This document shows positions 12,277 to 25,300 of a DNA stretch of 64,000 nucleotides, piece after piece. Made by a program: the position numbers and the translations under genes. Numbering within the stretch: the first letter of the stretch is position 1; each line of letters begins with the position of its first letter. This stretch comes from Onchocerca lupi (Eukaryota > Nematoda > Chromadorea > Rhabditida > Onchocercidae). The notes beneath the pieces are model-generated. The model was not told the DNA's origin. It saw only the letters and a list, made by a program, of their open reading frames with translations, and made no database searches. The stretch covers positions 1-64,000 of the forward strand of contig JAOVVO010000163.1 of the NCBI GenBank assembly GCA_028564675.1, in the 5' to 3' direction.

Positions 12277-15200
12277 TCAAGCGTTCAATTCCAATGATTT
12301 CATCAAATCTTCGGTTCTGCAATATTTCTGTACCGTGCTTTCATCCAGCGTGACACCACGTACATATTGAGGAGGTGTATTATGATAAATATCACAGTAC
12401 AGAGATTCAGTTGGAAGTGCAGGCTCAGTACGAGCAATATTTACGGCTGCGTCAACCTGAAATAATAGATGAGAACAAATTTTTAAATTTAACTAAAATG
12501 ATTGAACGGAATGAATTAAAACGACTAATTAACTGATTGTTGTAAACTTGAATATTTTTTTTCTGTTTTATTTTTTAAAATTGAAAAAAAAAAGTAATTT
12601 CCGTTCATTTCAGCAATAAAAACTCTCTCATCACTACTTCTAGCAAAATTTTGATCATAAAAAATATATCGAATGTAATATTTTGACATTTGGCATATGA
12701 ATTTTTGGTTTTCTTTCTTTTTTTTTGCTTTTGTTTTTTTTTTTTTTTGTTTTTTTTTTCAAAAAACACCCCATAGTAGTACATATAGAATTATAGAATG
12801 AGCTGATGATGAGATAAATTTTCAAACGATTTAAAAGGAATAGTTTTCAGTAAAAATTATATAATTTCTAATTAAGCGGTTTTTTGAATTAAAAGGAAAA
12901 AAAAAAAACTCACAGTTATATGATTTCTTTGAAAAAAATAGTCTTTTTGCATTATATTATCTTTCAACTCTTTTTTGAATCATTTAGTTATCAAATATAG
13001 GAAGTTAAAAATAACATCTTTCTTAGCTCCTTTATCAATATCTTTCAATTCTTCCTCAGAAACCAATCCGGCAGCAATGATCTTATCCTTGAAACCTGTG
13101 ATTGGATCAAGAGTTTTGCGAATTTGCTGTACTTCATCTCGAGTTCGATAACTGAAATTAAATATTCATATGAATATTAAAAGAAATCATGATTTTTTTA
13201 TTCAATTCTTTTCCCAAAATTTCTAAAATTCTCAAAGAAAAATATCTTCGCTAACCTTGTTCCCGGATCGGACATAGAATGACCAGAATATCGATAGGTA
13301 GCAAATTCTAGCATAAGAGGTCCTTTTCCAGCATTGCAATATTCTCTTGACCATCGAATTGTTTCTCGAACAGCAAGAATATCCATACCATCAGCCTGAA
13401 GTTAGTTTTTCAAAACATAATTGCTGAATTGCTTTGGTAGATTAATTTCTTGTAATTATCATAATTAAACTTATCCAAATATATTAAATTTATTCAAATA
13501 TGTCTTGTCGAAATACATTAAATCTAATCAAACACATCAAAAACTTACCTAAACAAATTAAACCTAATCAAATACATTACATTTATCTAAATAAATTAAA
13601 CCTACTTGAACCTATTAAAACTTACCCAAACACCTGGTATATAATCACCACGTGTATAGTAATCTGTTACAGCAGATGAACGATCTGCTGGTGTACCCAT
13701 ACCATATCCGTTATTTTCGCAAATAAATATGCATGGTAAATGCCACAGTGCACACATATTAATGACTAGAACATGAATATTTTATTTGAGACATGACAAT
13801 CGAAGTGCTCTCTTATTTTTGCTCGAATAAATTCATTTTGCTTTCAATCAACATTCTTTTTTTTCCTTTTTTTTTGAATTTAACATTCTTGTTTTGTAAG
13901 TAAACATAAGGAATGTCCTTTTCTAATTTATAATTGCAAAAATTTTACCAGTTTTTTGATTACTAAGTCAAGTAATAGTATCGATAAAATGATAACATGT
14001 CACTTTTATCTTTTATATTTCATGAATATAAAATTCTATCAATTTCTTAATGATGGTATCGATAGAGTGCCTTAATAGAACGATAACAAAGGTTTCTTTA
14101 TTTTGCAACTACAAAATTCAATCAGTTCTCCGATTTCATAAAGTGATTAATGCTGATAAATGTACTAATAAAATGTTAAACATGGCACTTTTCTACTTTA
14201 TGACTATAAAATTCAATTATTTCCATGATGATAAGTGCTGATTGAGTGCAATGATAGAATGATTATATAATATGAATTCAGTAAATTTCGATAATTTAAT
14301 TTTAAAACTTATTCAACAATAAGTTCTCAATCACAAAGAGTAATGAATTATTCATCTAATACGATGAAAAATGAAAATGAAACCTTCATATAGTTGTCCT
14401 TGATTAGCTGCACCATCACCAAATAAAGTATATGCAACATTCTTTTTCTTATTATACTTTTGAGCAAATGCTAGGCCAGCGCCAAGTGCTTGTTGGGCCC
14501 CAACAATGCCATTACCGCCAAAGAAATTTTTATTATACATATGCATTGAGCCACCTTTTCCATGAACATTACCTGTACGTCGACCTAAAAAAGAAAAGAA
14601 AAAAGAAAACGATTTTCTTTAAACGAAAAAAAAAAAAAAAAAAAAAACGAATCTTTCTCCATGTAACTTATAATATTGAATAAAAATTCACTGAAATTAA
14701 ATTTGAATAATAAAAATACAACAATTTGTTACTCGACATTATTTCAGACTAGTTTATCAATTTTGTCTATTTAATTATATTCCAATTAATTATACTTATA
14801 AAGACTTTTATGAAACATGACGTAATATTTATTCAAAAAATGCTTTCCTTATTACTAACCTGTTAATTCCGATAAAACTTGCTCAATTTTTGATCCAGTT
14901 AAATAGGTAAATCCATGGCAACGATATGACGTAATTAAAGCATCTTCGCTATCCTTTGCTGCACAAAGTCCAACTGCAATTGCTTCCTAAATTATAAAAT
15001 TTAATTAATTCAAGTAATTCATTTTAACAAAAATAACTTAAAATAATTTTTCTTAAATTAAGAGTAGTAAAGATTTAAAAAAAAAAACCCGAAATGAAGA
15101 AAAATTTTTGATTGATATTTTGGATGAATTATCATAAAAAGTTTTCATGAATTAATTATTAATTCAAATACATACATCATCCAATAATTAATGCAAATAA

Positions 15201-15976
15201 ACATCAATTAATTACACGATACATATTTTGGTAGTCATACGAATACATCAAATGTTGCTTAACTTATTCGGTTTATAATTACAAAAAAAAAAAAAAAAAA
15301 AAATTTATCACCTGTCCGGTATATAAATGGCAAAAACCACGGACAAGTCTTTCCTTGTAAAGATTTCCTGCTGCTGTTTCCATTCGTCGAATCGTCTGTA
15401 ACATATTATTTTTTGGAAAAATTTAATTAATTTTTTTTATAAAATCAGCATGTGCAATTGGATATCATTGAATAAATATAAATATAGAAAAGTTGAAAAG
15501 AGAAGTATTATTAAAGATAGAAACAACAATACGAACCACCATCTTACGATAGTAATCTAAAGCATCATTTCTTGTAACAGAAACATTCGTTGATGGCCCA
15601 GATTCTAATCGATGTAATTTATATGGTTTCGTTTGAAATGATGCTTCATTGCTAGCCAAACGAATCGAAAATGCTATCAATGATTGTTGTTGCACGGGAA
15701 TCTGAAATAATGTAATTTGAAACAAAATGAATGATGACATTTTCTGTAAAAATGCAATTGATTTCTGAATTATCAATATCAAAAGAAATAATTTTTATTT
15801 CAAATATAAAATTGCAATTTCAGAAAATGACTATGACAATGAATGAAGTCAAAGAATTTTTTTCTTTTTCAATTTTCAAATTTATATAAGAGTTGGGAAA
15901 AAAAAAGAGAAAAACTTTACAACTAAATTCTTCTTACCCTAGATGCATTGATTACATTCGAAAGAACGTTGATCAT
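12277..15976 (-). CDS. pdha-1: Pyruvate dehydrogenase E1 component alpha subunit, paralogue 2 (upstream copy)
   Basis: Same enzyme as paralogue 1. Exons 5' to 3': 15976-15938, 15701-15540, 15395-15312, 14986-14860, 14584-14384, 13765-13626, 13395-13256, 13151-13016, 12456-12277; 1209 nt, 402 aa. Seven of the nine exons have exactly the same length as in paralogue 1, and all phases match, so the genes arose by tandem duplication. Presequence MINVLSNVINASR, then RGFCHLYTGQEAIAVG, GKGGSMHMYNKNFFGGNG, GDGAANQGQL, CENNGYGMGTPADRSS, and the regulatory loop GHSMSDPGTSYRTRDE with both main phosphoserines. It looks nearer than paralogue 1 to the ordinary metazoan sequence, so it is the better candidate for the pdha-1 orthologue (inference). 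The donor of exon 8 (GTTATT) is weak. In Ascaris two E1 alpha isoforms are known, used in aerobic larvae and anaerobic adults; this pair may correspond. Confidence 0.95.
13440..13626. repeat. Tandem repeat containing a decoy donor, E1 alpha copy 2 intron 6
   Basis: Degenerate units built on AATACATTAAATCTAATC-like sequence lie immediately after the exon 6 donor. The donor context itself is repeated: on the minus strand the true site reads TTTGG|GTAAGTTTT at 13626/13625, and a copy reading TTTAG|GTAAGTTTT lies at 13549/13548, 77 bases into the intron. Confidence 0.75.
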
Positions 15977-18900
15977 AATTATCAAATCAAATTAATTTCA
16001 AGCAAATTCTCTCTGCAATTAAGTTTGAAATTATATGCCATCAAATTCTTATCACTATACAAATAAAAACGAACTTTTTATCTCAACAAAAAGTCCATTT
16101 TATAATCGGTTTAATTGAAATATTTAAAAATTGAACAAATGCAATAATGAAATCATCTAATTTTGAATAATGAAGATGAAATGTTATAAATATCAGTAAA
16201 TATGAAAAGATTAATGCGTGAAAGAAATATTTTATCTATTTTTGATTGAAAAGTAAGATGATAAAGGAAGGATGATAAGGGAAGAATGAAAAGATAATAG
16301 AAAAAATCTAATTCATGAATCCATGATGTGATTGATGTGAAATACTTCGAATGAATTTTCGGAGGGAAAGGGATGGAAAAATTATTCATTTTTAATATCA
16401 GCATAAAAAATACCAGAAAAGTATTTTTTGCATATTTGTTGGTTATTTTTGCTCTTAACTAATTAATGATTTTTGAAGAAATGAAATAAAACTAAAAATA
16501 CAAACATTTAAGACAAAAGCTCTCTGGAAGAGAAATGGACGGAAAAGATAGAAAAAGAGAATATAAAAAACTTTTCAAATATATTCACAAAAAACATATA
16601 TCTTCAAACAGTATCCATATCTTCTAGCTTATAATCGGAAAAACAAAAAAAAAAAGAAAAAAAAACAGAAAAAAAACAAAAAAACAATTAATTGTTGAAA
16701 GAAATTTAGGAAATGAATAAATTTAATTTGTTTGCTAATAAATAAATGGGGTGAAATAAATTATAACATACGAAACAAGTTTTCTTATTATCTGAAGGAA
16801 AAGTTTTGTTGATAAATGATTGAATAATATCAGTTTCAATTTCCTATTTGATACATGTATTACGTGACTTTTACAAGAATTAAAATTTAATTTTGAAAAT
16901 TTTTCTTCAAAACATCACATTCAAGTGAGAAAAAAGTTTTTTTTTTTTCGCCTTTGTTCTTTTATGATGAGAAATGCATGAGTGAGAATGTAAGAATGTT
17001 GCAAATTTAAACGTATATATTGAAATTACATATTGGAAATTGTGTATTTTAAATTATATATTAAAACATATATATTTTAATACATAATTTAGTATTTATT
17101 ATTATTAAAAATTTATTGATTTGGAGATGATATCTATAGAATTATAAATTTTATATTCTTACATTATTAGTAATATCCCAGTTAAGAACAAGTAGAAATA
17201 AATTATTTATAATTAGGACAATATATCGAAATGTTTTTATTTTAATAAAATGAAAATATTCAAAAAAAAAAAAGAAAAAATTGATTCCAAAAACAAAGTG
17301 ATACAGGTTCCAATGATTTCAAAATTAGCTTTTATCATATTTTATCATATGATTCATTTTTCGGAAGAACAATATTTCTGAAAATATATTTCCGATTTCA
17401 AATTCATGCCAGCATTTCTTATTTTTGAAAATATTTCTGTAGAAGAAATGCAAACATATAAATCAAAACCAAACAAAAAAAAATAAAAATAAAAAACATA
17501 ATATACTCCAGCAGAATGGAATTATTTATATATACATAATTTTTATATCAAACAAATGAATACATCTTTTAACATTTTTATAAATTTGCAAAATTTAATT
17601 TTTTTCGTGAGAGAAACTTATAAAGATGATTCTTTTTCGTAAAATTTATAAAAATGTCAAAAATTATATTCATTTAAATTATGATAAAATAAAAGGAAAT
17701 ATTAGCAAATTTGTCCATAAACAATAATTTGTTTTCTTTGTGCCAAGATAAATGTATCAGTTGAAATTGTAATTTTTGATGTTTTCTGAATAGTTGAAAT
17801 AAATTCAAATTCAACATTCGATAAATCAGCAGAACAAATTTTACATTAATATTTTTCATTTTGATAATTGAGACAATAAATCTTCGTTATTAAATGGATT
17901 TCAGATCAGACGTATATTATCATATATAACATCGATCATAATATTTTGAGAAAAAAAAGAGAATTTTCATAGGCCTTACCGAAGATCAAACTGCCAAAAT
18001 TATATGTCAAAATGAAAAATATTAATAAATTGGGAGCAAAAGAAAAAAGAAAAAAAAGGAATTTCTATAAGTTTCAACAAAAATTTAGTTTATCTAAAAT
18101 TATTATTTAACAAAATTAAAACTATTAATAAGCTTGCGAATTGGGAGCAAAAAGAAAAGATTTTTATAAATATCAATAAAAAAAACGACAAAATTATTAA
18201 TGAATTCACAATATAAATAAGCTTACGACAAAATTAAAATTAATGAATTTACGAAAAAATATCAATATAGACTAATTTACTGAAAACAACAAATGATGAA
18301 GGTTAAAAATGACAATCATACTGGTAATTAAATGGGAATTTCGAAATTTTTAATTAAATGGGAATTTCGAGATGCGAATGTTTCAAATGTCAGAAGAAAA
18401 TACTTCCACGACGAAATTATTTAACAGCAAAGATAAAATAAGTTTTAGAAAATACTTCCACAATGAAATTTTATGAGAAAGACAGCAAAGTTTTTAAAAT
18501 TTGATGTTACGTGACAAAGAAGAAAAGAAAAAAAACGCTGAAATAAGTTGAGAAAATTTGAGAAAGCAACAAATGGACAAATAGATATTAGCCAAAAATT
18601 GATTGAAATTTATTGAACAAATGCACAAGTGCATGCTAGCTTGCCATTTGTTTTGTTAATCAAAAAATTGATTGCAATATGATATGAAGAGAGCAATCGG
18701 GGGAGTGGAACAGGAAGATTTGCGATCTATGCAATTTGCGATCCGCGGGATAAACACCAAAGATCGAATTGAATTGGGCATTTTCGTATGTTTTTACACA
18801 TTACATCATGATTAATAACATTATCGGGATGAAGATATCAAATCTTGCGCATTATCGAATTATTTTAATGCGGAAAATCTCGAATATATATTTGTCAATC

Positions 18901-21900
18901 AATGATGATAATTAAATAATGCGGAAAAGAGGAGGAAAAAGAAAACTGCATAAATAAGTTGTATTTGGCAAAAGAGATTGCATATGACAGGAATGAATCA
19001 AGTTGTGAAAAAGTTCAACCCAAACTTTTTTTCTACCATTCAATAATAATAAATAACTTCAAAGAAAAAAAAAGTTGCATAGTAATTCTAAATTATTTTA
19101 TGAATAATTTTGATAATAAAAAATTGTTAAAATCTTTACAAAATTCATTTCTGATTTTATTATCAATCTTTTATTGCTTGAAAATGAGTTCAAAATCAAA
19201 TGTTTGATCCACAATAAAAAATTTGTTTAATCAGCGATAGTACGTGAAACAATAATACGGATAAGAAGTATATATGAGTGTAGAAATTATTTTAGCTGTA
19301 AATAAATAGTTTTGTTTTGTTGCCAAATGATTTAATCAAAAAAAAAAAAAAAAAAATGAAATTAAATATGACATTTTTTCTTTTTTTATGGATAAGCTTT
19401 CGGGGAAAAAAAATAGAACTAATTACTTAATTTCATAATTGAATTAATATTTTTCATTACTGCATTCTCTTATTGTATTGCAACTCGTATTGAGGAAAAA
19501 AACCTGATCAAATTGTAATTTGAATTGTAGATTTGTTGGATTGAAGATTGGTTTTTGTTGTTGTGACTCAGCTAGATCAACAATAGGCTTTATTTGGTTT
19601 ATACGATATTATACACAATATCGCCCACATACAATAGATCAAAGATTAAATGAACACAATACATGTTAAATATAAAATACATTAACATTCATTTGAATGT
19701 TCGATACGTTGTCGTATTCTCCTTTTGTGACTGTCGTTCTCTTCGCACTCTACCATTGCTGTTCCTCCTACTGAATTATCACTCGTGCTGACGTTGAAGT
19801 CATCTTCGAAATTGAATTTGAACTAAATTGCCGTTGATGCTGATGTTAAAGAAAGTGTTGTTGAAGAAACATTGATCTAACTGCCCCGAAAACTCCCTTT
19901 TTTTTTATCGATAATCCTTGATAATGATAGTTCGTTGGCGGAAATTTACAACATATGAATCATACAAAAACTGGATATAACGACCAAGGATAAGACGGAC
20001 AATTCTTTCAAACTTCATTCTTTGTGACATTCCTCATAGCTAACATTTCAACATTTCACACGATGCCCACAAGCTCTATTAGCAGATCGGAAGATGAAAG
20101 AATAAAGGCTCTTTGTGCCCAAATATCGATAAGTGACTCATTTGTCTGATGAATATTGCCAATTTCCCATATACAGATTACGTGGATTATTTCATTTTGT
20201 TTATATCATAAAATATTTTGGTTTTTTTTTGCCGATATAAGCTTTATATAGAAAGAATCACTTTTTTTTGATACGCAAATAGGAAATATGAATATATTGG
20301 GTGACTGGATAATTCATCTACAGCGATTTATCAACTCTTAATATGAAAGACATGAAATTTGACCCTAATTTTTTCCAATGTTGAAATTTGCATTCATTTG
20401 TAACATTTCCATAAACTCTCAAAATTTGACTACTGTTTCATTCAATTATATTCCAACCTGAGAAAAAATTACTTGCAGTAATTCCAAAATAACTTATCCC
20501 TCAATCGATTACATCGATTTCCACCAAAATTATAGAATTTTAAAGTTCAAGTCGATATGATCTACAGTCATCACAGAAAACATGCTTCATAAAATGATCG
20601 TAACAATCCTCATATGATTTCAATTAAATCTATTAAAGAATTCATATTGATTTATATTTTGAGGTAGACATGTATTATTCCTTTTTTTCTCATATTATAA
20701 ATTAAAATCTTTTATATTTTACACGTATTGGACAACAAATTATTTCGTTTATCCAAAATAAAAATGCACAATTCTGTTTTGCTATGTGAATTAATTCTGC
20801 AACGCTATTTTTGATCAGTTTACGAAGATATTTGATAAACATGTGACATAGCAAATTTCGTATATTTTAGCGTTTTACAATGATCGGAAAAGTTTTTATC
20901 AGAAAAAGAAAGATATTATTCGATGAATAATTCATATGAAATGTTCATATATGCAATTTGTTTAAGTTTTTATGTTCAAAACATTGAACAGAAGAAACTG
21001 TGAATGAAACACAGAACATTAAATCGAAAGTATTTCAATCAAAAAAAAAAAAAAAAAAAAAAGAAAAAAAAATCAGAAGTTAAATCACGTCTTTCGAAAA
21101 CTCGATATCAAATTAGAAATGTAAAATATTATCCGTTTTAATTTAAAAAAAAAGAAAAAAAAAACCATTCGTTTTGAAAATCAGCAAATCTTTATGTTTT
21201 ATCTTTAGTACAATTCGTTTATTACCATAACCTGTAAAATAATTAGTCCGCATCATTGTTGCTTCTTGCAACATAATCTCCAACATATTCAGTTCATCAA
21301 AAATTTGATTTAACATTTTGAACCAAAAGCATCAAGATTTTCAGAAATAGAAATTCATAAGAGGTTAAGACATCATTTAAAGAAGAAATATAAGATTATC
21401 CTGAAGAGGTACAGGTAACCTAGTATGATGTAAGACCAATCGTTTGCCTATTTAATAACTTTGTAATGAGGAAATTGATTCATCGTTAGAAATGAATATG
21501 CAAATTTGTAAAACAAGTTAATGAATGTTCAAATTTCGCATTTAAACATTCATTTTTCATTATTAAATATTATAGAAGAATTTGCACGACGGAGAAATTT
21601 AAATAAAAATGGAAAATTGAATAAAATATGTTCATTTATTTATAAAAAAAAGCAAGTTTTGAAAAATTCCCAACAGTTTTTCAAGCAAGTACTCAAAATA
21701 ATATCCTATCTTTTCCTTTCTTTTTTTTCATTATCCGTATTAATAAAGGCATGAATACAGAATGCGAAAGGAATCAAATCCAACAAATGATGATAACAGA
21801 AAAAAAAAGTTATTGAAACATGATCATATGTCTCCGAAAAATGGTACTCACCAAAAAGATCGTTTTTGTCACACGCTTTTTTTTTTTTTTCGGGAAAGAG

Positions 21901-22358
21901 CTGCATTTTATGACTGAAATCATCTTACATGAGACGAAAAGTGAGAAAAATTGGCTTAAATGGAATATTATAAAACCACATATCAAACAATTTAATTGGA
22001 TAGAGGATGATAAGCCCATTTCGTTTCTAAACTGCATCGTGATCTTTGACCATCTTGACCGTCCTTTTCCAGTTTCTCAATCTTCCTATATTTGGTTCCC
22101 GATCATTTTATTACTTAATTGTGGCCTTGATAAAAAACTGTAATTATAATTCTAATAGGAAGACCAAATGAAAGCAGAGAAAATCATCATTCTACTACAC
22201 AGCCAAATGATCAAATCAATAATATATAATCAAGTATTCAAAAAAATATATCAGTAAAATTTAAGAAACTTTTGAATTTCAAAGCACTGACACGATTGAA
22301 AGCACTTCTCAACTTTACATTGTTGTCTATTAATAAAATACTGAAACTTTAAATCTTT
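15977..22358. other. Intergenic region between E1 alpha copy 2 and ufd-2
   Basis: About 6.4 kb of AT-rich DNA holding the upstream region of E1 alpha copy 2 and the 3' flank of ufd-2. Apart from a GC-richer patch at about 19560-20120 (possible LTR-like remnant) I see only homopolymers and short spurious ORFs (for example 18959-19207, 21521-21754 and 21820-22143). No recognisable RNA gene. Confidence 0.6.
19561..19880 (-). mobile_element. Possible solo LTR or retrotransposon-end remnant
   Basis: On the minus strand the block starts TGTTTCTTCAACAACA and ends GAGTCACAACA, the TG...CA form of a long terminal repeat. It has an AATAAA (CCAAATAAAGCC) about 40 bases before that end. A purine run (A9-GGGAG) lies just upstream, as a polypurine tract would. 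A 48-codon open segment (ending IRQRIEHSNEC, stop) lies inside. No second LTR, reverse transcriptase or integrase is visible, so this is only a suggestion. Confidence 0.25.
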
Positions 22359-25300
22359 TCATTTTGGTTTTGATGCCAGCTTTTCCTTTATCCACGCTCG
22401 AATTTTTGTTTTTAAAGCATCATCTGGAATGAATTTGTGAGAATTCATATTTTCAGAATTAACAATAAAGGTAGAATATGTATTTGATCTTATTATAACA
22501 AAATCTATACCGAAGTATAAAGAGAGATATCATAGGCATAAATAAATCAAACAAATTAGTCCTATCTTAATAAGAACGACAAGGATTACTAATTTGAAAG
22601 ACACTAATTACCCGAGATCTATTCTCTACTAAGTTTAACAACCAGTTATTTCCGAGAAAATTAAGAAAATTCAAGCAGCAAGAAATAAGACCAATAAAAT
22701 TACCAGATACGAGCTGAGTTTCACTCAGAGGCTGCCGGGTAAATGGGTCCGTTTGAGAGCTGAGCAAATGACGCATAATATGTTTTCGATCCATTTTATG
22801 CCCTGATGGAAGAATTACAGGATCAGTCATCAGTGTGTTCATTACCGGATCTGCAATCAGAATTGGGCTAGATGGTAAATGCAAAAGAATCAACTCCAGA
22901 TCTGACAACATAAGTGGAGAACAATAAAACAGCATTGATGCAAGGAAAAATATGTATGTTAGAAGTCTGAAGTAATCCAAAAATGCAAAATGCTGAATTT
23001 CAATAATATAAGGATCATTATGTTGACGTCTTATAAATGGCATTATAAAAACATAAGAAAACCGATCTATAATTTTTAAGGCAAAATTACCTCTGAAATC
23101 ATCCGGAACATCATCTCCAAAATCTTCTTCATTTTGAGTTTTCTGCTTCCAGATTCGATGCGTCATATCGGCAAGATTTTTTAGGAGTTCAATCTCATTT
23201 ATAGGTACAATATTATTAGTGGTTAATCGCGAAAGCACCATTGAAAATATATCGGGTGAATATGAACGCTGTAAGCATGAATATGAATATCTCTATCAAC
23301 ATAACTTGTATTTTATCCAGACAGGTAAAATGAAAATGAAAGATAACGAGGATTGTCATCATCTTCCAGATGTGTATTTCGTTCTGAATGAAACTGTAAC
23401 ATCAGCGACACAATAAATGGATAGCTGTGGTATTCTATCGATCTCACTATTTCTTAATCAAGCAGTCCTTCTCTTCCTAGCAGCCTTAACTTATTTTACG
23501 AAAAATGAAATTTTCGAAGTGTAACAATTACTTCATCATTTGCAATGCATTCTGCAAATTTTTCTGAGGACAAATTTAAGTACACATTAACTATCTGTTG
23601 CAGCAAAGCTCGTGGTTCCCACATAAACCGACGTACTGCGTCACGCACTTTGAGTTCTGTACATTTTGGACCACATAACTGTGATACGTTATAATCCAAC
23701 ATTGAAGCCAATCGTTCACCCAGCAACTGAAGCTCCCATCAATTTGAAATGTGAAAACAAACTTAGTAATCAGCAGGATTTTAAAACTGGATGATTTAAG
23801 TGTGTGCAAGTATTTATTGTCTTATAAAAGGTAAGTATTAAAAATTTAGAATTACGAATGAAAAAGTATAGAGCTAGAAGAATGCAAAATGATCGATTGA
23901 TTGCACAATTTCTATAGTTCGATAATCAGATTTGAGCTTCTTATTACCGGTAATAAAAAGTGCATTTTAAAATCAAACCGGTTCATAGAACGGTTCAGGT
24001 GCATCAGCAGTTAAATATGTGAATAGATCCAGTGTGTCACGTCCAAGTATTAACCAATTCCGTACACCTCGCTTTGCTTCTAACAATGCTTCTTCTTTCA
24101 TTTGACGTTCTTCATCTCCCAGATTAGACCATTCATTGCTTTCTTTTAGTGTTTCAATATCGTGTATTTTTTTCAGTGCAAGCAATGATTCATCCAACAA
24201 ATAGGTTGCATCATTAATAACCATGTTGACGAAGCGAATAAAATCTGGTGGGCATTCTCTGAAACATCAATGTGTTATGTGTTATGATGTGTTATGCAGA
24301 TCTTTATAATTAACACAGTACTATAAATATCTTTTGATTATAATTAAGTCCAAGATTGAAACCAGAGGGTGAGTTTCATGGAAATATGTATCGGAAAGTA
24401 ATTCAGAACTATTAAGATAAGCATCACAAATTGTTATACCGTAATCTTCATAAAAAATTTTAGTTTCAGATTAGAGAAGTTTGAGGCTTTTGTCAAATTG
24501 AAGTTTCCAAGAATATTTATCCTGCCAACAGCAAATGATTTTTATGGAAGCGGATAAAAAAATCTACCTTGCGTAAGAAGTAATATTACTTCTGTAAATT
24601 GTGCTTTCCCAAAGAGAGCGGAATATCACTTGGATTGACCGTCTGATATTGAATTTATCATAGAATTCTGTGCTCGCTCCTGTTGACTCCACATCTGAGA
24701 TTGTTTGAAATAAGATAAAATAAAATCAAAAAGAAATTGAACTGAAACTTTTGCAATACCTGCATAAAATTTAACAAGGCTAGGAAAGAGTCGATCAATA
24801 GCCAATGGAGAATTGATAACAGAAAGATGGAATTGATATGCGGCAGGTAAAATTGCAGGACAGACCATGAATAGAACTTCTACTATCTAAAATTTGCTTC
24901 GTTTTATAGATTTTACAACGAGCAAGATTGTTAGGAATTTAAATTTAATATAATCGATGCTTATGACATTTGATGTCAGTCATATTGGTCTGTCGTCACG
25001 CAGTTCTAATCAGTCAACTTTATTACATATATATGTCATAACTTTTGAGAATAGATGAAAAGTTACTTTTTCACAAGATTCTATCCACAGACCGCAATCA
25101 TAAGCTTTTAATTAAAAATTCGTTTTCTTAAGAATTCTACATAAATCTGAATTTTCATTCATGAAAACATATAAAAAGATGTTACTGCGAAATCTGATCT
25201 CTCCTTTCATGCGTAGATCGAAAACAACAGAAAACTTAAGCACTTGAAATAAAATTTAACCTTTGCGGCAAGAAACTTATTGTTAAAATAATGAGTGCTG

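Noticed and set aside
22567..23241. 224-codon ORF as a single exon
   Set aside because: It is two true ufd-2 exons (23268-23091 and 22850-22704) read through an intron that happens to lack in-frame stops; the intron part has no match to the family.
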